In this document: positions 56,027 to 64,000 of the stretch, piece by piece
Numbering within the stretch: the first letter of the stretch is position 1
Layout of the letters: each line of letters opens with the position of its first letter
Assembly (NCBI RefSeq): GCF_029836165.1
Contig: NZ_JAOEBG010000008.1
Span: 154,820-218,819, forward strand
From: Pseudomonas sp. GD04091
Lineage (GTDB): Bacteria; Pseudomonadota; Gammaproteobacteria; Pseudomonadales; Pseudomonadaceae
Length of the DNA: 64,000 nucleotides
Reading direction: 5' to 3'
Program-made: the position numbers and the translations under genes
The notes under the pieces: model-generated
Told to the model about the DNA's origin: nothing
Seen by the model: only the letters and a program-made list of their open reading frames with translations
Databases searched by the model: none

Positions 56027-57628
56027 ATGACCAGTCTGCATGCCGATGAGGCGTTTCTCGATCATTACCAGTTGAGCCACGATCCGTTCGCCCCGCGGGT
56101 GCCCGGCTTCAAGTTCTTCCCAGCCCAACGCAAACCGGTGCTGGGGCAACTGCACCACCTGGCGCGCTACAGCCAGCTGATGCTGGTGGTCAGCGGCCCG
56201 GTGGGCAGCGGCAAGACCTTGTTGCGCCAGGCGCTGGTGGCCAGCACCAACAAGCAGTCGGTGCAGAGCGTGGTGGTGTCCGCCCGTGGCGCGTGCGACG
56301 CAGCCAGCGTGCTCGGCCAGGTGGCGCAGTCGCTGAACGTGGCGCAACCGGAAGTACAGGCGATCCTGTCGCAGGTGGTGCAACTGGCGCTGACCGGCCA
56401 GGAAGTCTATCTGCTGGTGGACGATGCGGAACAACTCGACGAGTCGGCACTCCAAGCGTTGCTGGAGTTGGCGGCAGGCGTTGCCGAAGGGCGTCCGCAT
56501 GTCTTCCTGTTCGGTGAGCCTTCGCTGATCGCTGGGCTGGAGGAGCTCAATGCAGATGGCGAGCGGTTCCACGTCATCGAATTGGCCCCGTACAGCGAGG
56601 AAGAAACCCGCGAGTACCTGGAGCAGCGCCTGGAAGGCGCCGGCCGGGGGATCGAGGTGTTCACTGCCGAGCAGATCGTCGACATCCACGAAAACTCCGA
56701 CGGTTGGCCTGGAAACATCAACCAGGTCGCCCGCGATACCTTGATCGAAGCCATGATCGCCAGCCGTACCACGGTAAAGCGACCATCCATGGGGTTCAAA
56801 ATGCCTAAGAAACACGTGCTCGCGTTGTCCGCTGTGGTCGTGGTCGCCGTTGGCGCGGCGGTCCTGATGCCGAAGAAAGGCGACAAGGCGCCGACCGACG
56901 CACCTGCCGCCCAGGCCCAGTTGCCTCTGGGGCAGAGCGGCAATCCCGCCATCGAGTTCTCCGGTTCCTCGCAGCCGATGCCATTGCCGCTGGTTGGCCA
57001 GTCGCAGCCGGTGATGCGCGAGCCGCTGGCCCAGGCCGCCGGCATGGGTGAAGGGGAAGAAGGCGGACCGGCCGGCAACACCGCATTGCAGCCATCGACG
57101 CCTTCGGCTGCCGTTCCGCCGACCGTGACCACCATCGCGCCACCCCAAGGCGCGACCGCCAGCCCGGCACCGGCCCCTGCCCAGCCTGTCACCAGCGCAC
57201 CTGCGCAGCCGGTTGCGCCTGCGCCAAAACCGGTTGCTACCCAGCCGGCAAAACCGGTTGCACCTGCCAAGCCCGCACCGGCGCCGACCCAGGTCGCCAG
57301 CGCCAAGCCAGCCGCGAAGCCGACTGCAGGTGGCGCGGGCAACAGTAGCTGGTACGCCGGCCAGAAGCCGGGCAATTATGTGGTGCAGATCTTCGGCACC
57401 AGCTCCGAGGCGTCGGCCCAGTCGTTCGTCAAGGCGCAGGGTGGCGACTATCGCTACTTCAAGAAAAACCTGCAGGGCAAGCCGCTCTACGTGGTCACCT
57501 ACGGCAACTTCGCCAGCCGCGACGCCGCCGCTGCGGCAATCAAGAACTTGCCAGCCAAGGTCCAGGCTGGTAAACCTTGGCCACGTACCGTGGGCAGCGT
57601 CCAACAAGAGCTGGCCACGGCCCGCTGA
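56027..57628 (+). CDS. AAA ATPase-SPOR domain membrane protein (DamX/ExeA-like)
   Basis: 533 aa. The N-terminal AAA domain (about 1-250) has Walker A VSGPVGSGKTLLRQAL, Walker B VYLLVDDAEQL and an ExeA-type signature (YQLSHDPFAPRVPG). One membrane helix (about 265-285, VLALSAVVVVAVGAAVLM) is followed by a long Pro/Ala linker (about 285-440) and a C-terminal SPOR domain (about 450-530, NYVVQIFGTSSEASAQSFVK). It should be an inner-membrane protein with a periplasmic septal peptidoglycan-binding domain and a cytoplasmic ATPase. It sits between aroB and gltB, as its orthologue does in other Pseudomonas. Confidence 0.87.
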   Translation: MTSLHADEAFLDHYQLSHDPFAPRVPGFKFFPAQRKPVLGQLHHLARYSQLMLVVSGPVGSGKTLLRQALVASTNKQSVQSVVVSARGACDAASVLGQVAQSLNVAQPEVQAILSQVVQLALTGQEVYLLVDDAEQLDESALQALLELAAGVAEGRPHVFLFGEPSLIAGLEELNADGERFHVIELAPYSEEETREYLEQRLEGAGRGIEVFTAEQIVDIHENSDGWPGNINQVARDTLIEAMIASRTTVKRPSMGFKMPKKHVLALSAVVVVAVGAAVLMPKKGDKAPTDAPAAQAQLPLGQSGNPAIEFSGSSQPMPLPLVGQSQPVMREPLAQAAGMGEGEEGGPAGNTALQPSTPSAAVPPTVTTIAPPQGATASPAPAPAQPVTSAPAQPVAPAPKPVATQPAKPVAPAKPAPAPTQVASAKPAAKPTAGGAGNSSWYAGQKPGNYVVQIFGTSSEASAQSFVKAQGGDYRYFKKNLQGKPLYVVTYGNFASRDAAAAAIKNLPAKVQAGKPWPRTVGSVQQELATAR

Positions 57629-57687
57629 TACCTTCCGGGCGGCACCACCCCGCCGCCCAGTTGCTGAGCGAATCCTGATTCACGACT

Positions 57688-57719
57688 AGCCTGCTGCGCC
57701 CAAAGCGCGGCAGGCTTTT
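57688..57719 (+). terminator. Intrinsic terminator after the AAA/SPOR gene
   Basis: GCCTGCTGCGC, a CCAAA loop, then GCGCGGCAGGC form a stem with one mismatch, followed by TTTTCTGT. It ends the pilM-to-AAA/SPOR transcript about 60 bases past the stop and isolates gltB. Confidence 0.75.
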
Positions 57720-57833
57720 CTGTCCCAGACTGCCGGCCACAAGCCCTCCCTTGCAGTCCTGGCTGAAACGCTTCAGACTCGACCAACGTCGATATCACGA
57801 CGCCTGGCGTAAAAACATTCAAAATTGCGACAT

Positions 57834-57862
57834 AAATTTTCAATGGTGAGACATGAAAATTT
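57834..57862. promoter_or_regulatory. Perfect 9-bp inverted repeat upstream of gltB
   Basis: AAATTTTCA at 57834-57842 and TGAAAATTT at 57854-57862 are exact complements with an 11-base spacer, so the half-sites are about two helical turns apart. It lies 142 bases ahead of the gltB start, in an AT-rich island unlike the surrounding G+C-rich sequence. A third related half (TTCAAAATT) precedes it. This has the form of an operator for a dimeric or LysR-type regulator. The rest of the 375-base gap holds a terminator at its left end and no gene. Confidence 0.5.
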
Positions 57863-58003
57863 GTGGGCGTCACTGTCGCTGTGCAACAATGGTTTTCCAT
57901 GGCCACCGCAAAAAAGCTGGCGTTTGATCGGCGTGGATGGTAAGTGGTTGTTAAAAAAGAGATTTGCCTCCGGTTGAGAGGTGAACCTGGTGAGAAAGTG
58001 TCT

Positions 58004-61000
58004 ATGAAAACAGGTCTGTACCATCCCGAAGAATTCAAGGACAACTGTGGTTTCGGCCTGATCGCCCACATGACGGGCGAACCGAGTCACCACCTTCTGC
58101 AAACCGCCATGCAGGCGCTGACCTGCATGACCCACCGCGGCGGCATCAACGCCGATGGCAAGACCGGCGACGGTTGCGGTCTGCTGATGCAGAAGCCCGA
58201 TCAATTCCTGCGTGCCGTGGCCCAGGAGCACTTCGCCGTCGAGCTGCCGAAGCAGTACGCGGTCGGCATGGTGTTCTTCAACCAGGACCCGGTCAAAGCC
58301 GAGGCCGCTCGCGCCAACATGGACCGCGAGATCGTCAACGCCGGCCTCAAGCTGGTCGGCTGGCGCAAGGTGCCGATCGATACCCGCGTGCTTGGCCGCC
58401 TGGCGCTGGAGCGCCTGCCGCAGATCGAGCAGGTGTTCATCGGCGGCGAAGGCCTGAGCGACCAGGAGTTCGCCATCAAGCTGTTCAGTGCCCGGCGCCG
58501 CTCGTCCGTGGCCAATGCCCACGATGCCGACCACTACATCTGCAGCTTTTCGCACAAGACCATCATCTACAAAGGCCTGATGATGCCGCGCGACCTCGCG
58601 GCGTTCTATCCGGACCTCGGTGACGAGCGCCTGCAGACCGCGATCTGCGTATTCCACCAGCGCTTCTCCACCAACACCCTGCCGAAGTGGCCGCTGGCGC
58701 AGCCCTTCCGCTTCCTCGCCCACAACGGCGAGATCAACACCATCACCGGTAACCGCAACTGGGCCATGGCCCGTCGCACCAAGTTCGCCAACGACCAGAT
58801 CCCCGACCTCGAAGAGCTCGGTCCGCTGGTCAACCGCGTCGGCTCCGACTCCTCGAGCATGGACAACATGCTCGAGCTGATGGTCACCGGCGGCATCGAC
58901 CTGTTCCGTGGCGTGCGCATGCTGGTACCGCCAGCCTGGCAGAACGTCGAGACCATGGACGCCGACCTGCGCGCCTTCTACGAGTACAACTCCATGCACA
59001 TGGAGCCGTGGGACGGTCCGGCCGGCATCGTCATGACCGAAGGTCGCCACGCGGTCTGCCTGCTCGACCGCAATGGCCTGCGCCCGGCGCGCTGGGTCAC
59101 CACCCGCAATGGCTACATCACCATCGCGTCGGAAATCGGCGTATGGGACTACAAGCCTGAAGATGTCATCGCCAAGGGCCGAGTCGGTCCGGGCCAGATC
59201 TTCGCCGTCGATACCGAGACCGGTCAGATCCTCGACACCGACGCCATCGACAACCGCCTCAAGTCGCGCCACCCGTACAAGCGCTGGCTGCGTCAGCACG
59301 CCCTGCGCATCCAGGCGACCCTGAGCGACGACCAGGGCGTGGCCAGCTACGACGCCGACCAGCTCAAGCAGTACATGAAGATGTTCCAGGTCACCTTCGA
59401 GGAGCGTGATCAGGTGCTGCGTCCGCTTGGCGAGCAGGGTCAGGAAGCGGTCGGCTCGATGGGCGACGATACGCCGATGGCCGTGCTGTCCCAGCGCGTG
59501 CGCTCGCCGTACGACTTCTTCCGCCAGCAGTTCGCCCAGGTGACCAACCCGCCGATCGACCCGCTGCGTGAAGCGATCGTCATGTCCCTGGAAATCTGCC
59601 TGGGCGCCGAGCGCAACATCTTCCAGGAATCCCCCGAGCATGCCTCGCGGGTGATCCTCAGCTCGCCGGTCATCTCGCCCGCCAAGTGGCGTTCGCTGAT
59701 GAACCTGGAACGCGAAGGTTTCGACCGCCAGCTGATCGACCTCAATTATGAAGAGAGCGTCGGCCTGGAAGCGGCCATCCGCAACATCGCCGACCAGGCC
59801 GAGGAGGCCGTGCGCGGCGGCAAGACCCAGCTGGTGCTGAGCGACCGCTACATCGCCCCGGGCAAGCTGCCGGTACATGCCTCGCTGGCCGTCGGCGCGG
59901 TGCACCACCGCCTGACCGAGCAGGGCCTGCGCTGCGACAGCAACATCCTGGTCGAGACCGCCACCGCCCGCGACCCGCACCACTTCGCCGTGCTGCTGGG
60001 CTTCGGTGCCTCGGCCGTCTACCCGTACCTGGCCTACGAAGTGCTGGCCGACCTGATCCGCACCGGCGAGGTGCTGGGCGACCTGGACGAAGTGTTCAAG
60101 TACTACCGCAAGGGCATCTCCAAGGGCCTGCTGAAGATCCTGTCGAAGATGGGCATCTCCACCATCGCCTCGTACCGTGGCGCCCAGCTGTTCGAAGCCG
60201 TGGGCCTGGCCGAGGAAGTGGTCGGGCTGAGCTTCAAGGGCGTGTCGAGCCGCATCAAGGGTGCGCGCTTCGTCGACCTCGAAGGCGATCAGAAACTGCT
60301 GGCGGCCGAAGCCTGGAGCGCGCGCAAGCCGATCCAGCAGGGTGGGCTGCTCAAGTTCGTCCACGGTGGCGAATACCACGCCTACAACCCGGATGTGGTC
60401 AACACCCTGCAAGCCGCCGTGCAGCAGGGCGACTACGCCAGGTTCAAGGAGTACACCACGCTGGTCGACCAGCGCCCGGTGTCGATGATCCGCGACCTGC
60501 TCAAGGTCAAGGTCGCCGACCAGCCGCTGGCCCTGGAGGAGATCGAGCCACTGGAGGCGATTCTCAAGCGTTTCGACTCCGCCGGCATTTCGCTGGGCGC
60601 GCTGTCGCCAGAGGCCCACGAAGCCTTGGCCGAGGCCATGAACCGCCTGGGCGCCCGCTCCAACTCCGGCGAGGGCGGCGAAGACCCGGCCCGCTACGGC
60701 ACCCTCAAGAGCTCGAAGATCAAGCAGGTGGCCACCGGTCGCTTCGGCGTGACCCCGGAGTACCTGGTCAACGCCGAGGTGCTGCAGATCAAGGTGGCCC
60801 AGGGCGCCAAGCCCGGCGAGGGCGGCCAGTTGCCGGGCGGCAAGGTCAACGGCCTGATCGCCAAGCTGCGTTACGCGGTACCGGGCGTGACCCTGATCTC
60901 GCCACCCCCGCACCACGATATCTATTCGATCGAAGACCTGGCCCAGCTGATCTACGACCTCAAGCAGGTCAACCCGCAGGCCCTGGTGTCGGTCAAGCTG

Positions 61001-62449
61001 GTCGCCGAGGCCGGTGTCGGCACCATCGCCGCTGGCGTGGCCAAGGCCTATGCCGACCTGATCACCATCTCCGGCTATGACGGCGGCACCGGCGCATCGC
61101 CGCTGACCTCGATCAAGTACGCTGGCGCGCCGTGGGAGCTGGGCCTGGCCGAAACCCACCAGACCCTGCGCGGCAACGACCTGCGCGGCAAGGTGCGGGT
61201 ACAGACCGACGGCGGCCTGAAGACCGGCCTGGACGTGATCAAGGCCGCTATCCTCGGCGCCGAGAGCTTCGGCTTCGGCACCGCGCCGATGATCGCCCTG
61301 GGCTGCAAGTACCTGCGCATCTGCCACCTGAACAACTGCGCCACGGGCGTAGCCACCCAGAACGACAAGCTGCGCAAGGACCACTACATCGGCACGGTCG
61401 ACATGGTGATCAACTTCTTCACCTTCGTCGCCGAAGAGACCCGTGAATGGCTGGCCAAGCTGGGCGTGCGCAGCCTCGGCGAGCTGATCGGTCGTACCGA
61501 CCTGCTCGACGTGCTGCCAGGCGACACCGAGCGCCAGCAGTACCTGGACCTGACCCCGCTGCTGGGCAGCTCGCACATCCCCGCCGACAAGCCGCAGTTC
61601 TGCGAAGTGGACAAGAACCCACCGTTCGACAAGGGCGAGCTGGCCGAGAAGATGGTCGAGATGGCCATGGCGGCGATCCGCGACCAGGCCGGTGGCGAGT
61701 TCGACCTCGACATCTGCAACTGCGACCGTTCCATCGGCGCCCGTATCTCCGGCGAAATCGCCAGGCTGTACGGCAACCAGGGCATGGCCGACAAGCCGAT
61801 CACCTTCCGCTTCAAGGGCACTGCGGGCCAGAGCTTCGGCGTGTGGAACGCCGGTGGCCTGAACCTGCGCCTGGAGGGCGACGCCAACGACTACGTCGGC
61901 AAGGGCATGACCGGCGGCAAGGTGACCATCGTGCCGCCAGCCGGCAGCCCGTTCGAAACCCAGCACAGCGCCATCGTCGGCAACACCTGCCTGTACGGTG
62001 CGACTGGCGGCAAGCTGTTCGCCGCCGGCACCGCGGGCGAGCGTTTCGCTGTGCGTAACTCTGGCGCCCACGCCGTGGTCGAGGGCACCGGCGATCACTG
62101 CTGTGAATACATGACCGGCGGCTTTGTCTGCGTCCTGGGCAAGACCGGTTACAACTTCGGTTCTGGCATGACCGGCGGTTTCGCCTACGTGCTCGACATG
62201 GACAACACCTTCGTCGACAAACTCAACCACGAGCTGGTGGAAATCCAGCGCATCAGTGGTGAGGCGATGGAGGCCTATCGCAGCCACCTGGCGCGGGTCC
62301 TGGGCGAATACGTGGACGAGACCGGCAGCGAGTGGGGGCGTGAGCTCTCGGAGAACCTGGACGACTACGTGCGGCGCTTCTGGCTGGTCAAGCCCAAGGC
62401 GGCCAACCTCAAGCAACTGCTGTCCAGCACCCGCGCCAACCCGCAGTAA
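58004..62449 (+). CDS. gltB: Glutamate synthase (NADPH) large subunit
   Basis: 1481 aa from the ATG giving [20 protein letters not shown]. The class II glutamine amidotransferase domain begins with the nucleophile Cys15 after removal of a 14-residue propeptide. The central and FMN-binding synthase domains follow ([60 protein letters not shown]). The [3Fe-4S] cysteines are in [16 protein letters not shown]. The C-terminal GXGXG beta-helix ([20 protein letters not shown]) ends the protein. It makes glutamate from glutamine and 2-oxoglutarate. A 20-codon longer frame exists but has no better ribosome site. gltD follows after 106 bases. Confidence 0.96.
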   Translation: MKTGLYHPEEFKDNCGFGLIAHMTGEPSHHLLQTAMQALTCMTHRGGINADGKTGDGCGLLMQKPDQFLRAVAQEHFAVELPKQYAVGMVFFNQDPVKAEAARANMDREIVNAGLKLVGWRKVPIDTRVLGRLALERLPQIEQVFIGGEGLSDQEFAIKLFSARRRSSVANAHDADHYICSFSHKTIIYKGLMMPRDLAAFYPDLGDERLQTAICVFHQRFSTNTLPKWPLAQPFRFLAHNGEINTITGNRNWAMARRTKFANDQIPDLEELGPLVNRVGSDSSSMDNMLELMVTGGIDLFRGVRMLVPPAWQNVETMDADLRAFYEYNSMHMEPWDGPAGIVMTEGRHAVCLLDRNGLRPARWVTTRNGYITIASEIGVWDYKPEDVIAKGRVGPGQIFAVDTETGQILDTDAIDNRLKSRHPYKRWLRQHALRIQATLSDDQGVASYDADQLKQYMKMFQVTFEERDQVLRPLGEQGQEAVGSMGDDTPMAVLSQRVRSPYDFFRQQFAQVTNPPIDPLREAIVMSLEICLGAERNIFQESPEHASRVILSSPVISPAKWRSLMNLEREGFDRQLIDLNYEESVGLEAAIRNIADQAEEAVRGGKTQLVLSDRYIAPGKLPVHASLAVGAVHHRLTEQGLRCDSNILVETATARDPHHFAVLLGFGASAVYPYLAYEVLADLIRTGEVLGDLDEVFKYYRKGISKGLLKILSKMGISTIASYRGAQLFEAVGLAEEVVGLSFKGVSSRIKGARFVDLEGDQKLLAAEAWSARKPIQQGGLLKFVHGGEYHAYNPDVVNTLQAAVQQGDYARFKEYTTLVDQRPVSMIRDLLKVKVADQPLALEEIEPLEAILKRFDSAGISLGALSPEAHEALAEAMNRLGARSNSGEGGEDPARYGTLKSSKIKQVATGRFGVTPEYLVNAEVLQIKVAQGAKPGEGGQLPGGKVNGLIAKLRYAVPGVTLISPPPHHDIYSIEDLAQLIYDLKQVNPQALVSVKLVAEAGVGTIAAGVAKAYADLITISGYDGGTGASPLTSIKYAGAPWELGLAETHQTLRGNDLRGKVRVQTDGGLKTGLDVIKAAILGAESFGFGTAPMIALGCKYLRICHLNNCATGVATQNDKLRKDHYIGTVDMVINFFTFVAEETREWLAKLGVRSLGELIGRTDLLDVLPGDTERQQYLDLTPLLGSSHIPADKPQFCEVDKNPPFDKGELAEKMVEMAMAAIRDQAGGEFDLDICNCDRSIGARISGEIARLYGNQGMADKPITFRFKGTAGQSFGVWNAGGLNLRLEGDANDYVGKGMTGGKVTIVPPAGSPFETQHSAIVGNTCLYGATGGKLFAAGTAGERFAVRNSGAHAVVEGTGDHCCEYMTGGFVCVLGKTGYNFGSGMTGGFAYVLDMDNTFVDKLNHELVEIQRISGEAMEAYRSHLARVLGEYVDETGSEWGRELSENLDDYVRRFWLVKPKAANLKQLLSSTRANPQ

Positions 62450-62453
62450 CAAC

Positions 62454-62514
62454 AGCTGCAAGTGGCGGGCCCCGTACGCGGGGCTTGCCCGGCTCAAGTG
62501 ATCGTCTTGCAGCT
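62454..62514. repeat. Palindromic repeat between gltB and gltD
   Basis: AGCTGCAAG (62454-62462) and its exact complement CTTGCAGCT (62506-62514) enclose a second palindrome GGGCCCCG...CGGGGCTTGCCC (about 62467-62490). A related but degenerate copy lies at 42856-42914. It fills most of the 106-base gap and could be an RNA processing or partial termination structure that lowers gltD relative to gltB. Confidence 0.65.
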
Positions 62515-62552
62515 TGCGGCTGAAGCCGGCAACTGCGGTAAAGAGGTTTTGA

Positions 62553-63974
<1,422 letters not shown>

Positions 63975-64000
63975 TTGATCGTTGGGGCTGCTTCGCAGCC

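Noticed and set aside
54923..57607. An 894-codon minus-strand frame opposite aroB and the AAA/SPOR gene
   Set aside because: Shadow of certain genes, with low-complexity antisense composition.

Overview
The window is a G+C-rich (roughly 60-65% by eye) chromosomal segment of a Pseudomonas, most likely of the P. putida group. The evidence is gene order (ilvD, rlmI, mutM, ggt, fdx, coaD, GMC/aldehyde dehydrogenase block, rsmD, M16 peptidases, ftsYEX-rpoH, thiSG-trmB, hemW-rdgB-metWX-proC-yggS, argS-priA-rpmE, maeB, ponA, pilM-Q, aroKB, gltBD), protein sequences recognisable as Pseudomonas versions, and repeated copies of a REP element with a GTGGGAGCGGGCTTGCCCGC-like core. It is almost entirely core genome. 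I see no prophage, insertion sequence, integron, CRISPR array, tRNA or rRNA.

Layout. 1-7.9 kb: a truncated cystine-type transporter, phosphorylcholine phosphatase, ilvD, an RlmI-type methyltransferase, an HDOD protein and mutM. 7.9-16.9 kb: gamma-glutamyltransferase, ferredoxin and coaD; then an oxidation block of aldehyde dehydrogenase, Tat lipoprotein and GMC flavoenzyme with a divergent TetR regulator; then a sulfurtransferase and a YheT-type hydrolase. 16.9-23.1 kb: a five-gene minus-strand run in which two M16 peptidase pairs (each one catalytic and one HxxEH-less member) flank rsmD. 23.3-27.6 kb: ftsY-ftsE-ftsX, then rpoH behind a sigma-E-like promoter. 27.6-31.3 kb: mtgA, a DUF423 membrane protein, thiS-thiG, trmB, and a 630-bp stretch holding unassigned small ORFs between two terminators.

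31.3-37.9 kb is a minus-strand run, yggS-proC-yggT-metX-metW-DUF4426-rdgB-hemW-DUF3392. 38-47.8 kb: a lone PilT-like ATPase, NlpC/P60 hydrolase, TM2 protein, SPOR protein, argS, priA, rpmE, a secreted nuclease and malic enzyme. 48-57.6 kb: ponA divergent from a compact pilM-pilN-pilOP-pilQ-aroK-aroB-(AAA/SPOR) run. 57.8-64 kb: gltB and gltD, the two subunits of NADPH glutamate synthase, behind a perfect 9-bp inverted repeat.

How it works together: the genes are housekeeping (amino-acid synthesis: ilvD, proC, metXW, aroKB, gltBD; envelope: ponA, mtgA, SPOR proteins, NlpC; division and secretion: ftsYEX; repair and replication restart: mutM, rdgB, priA). The more unusual points are a PilO-PilP fusion with a short PilQ, a REP-like sequence read as protein inside ftsY, an intrinsic terminator embedded in the signal-peptide codons of the nuclease gene, the doubled M16 pair around rsmD, the small-ORF unit downstream of trmB, and the candidate operators upstream of gltB and the aldehyde dehydrogenase gene. 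No convincing wholly new multi-gene system was found. The small-ORF unit is the best candidate for something undescribed.
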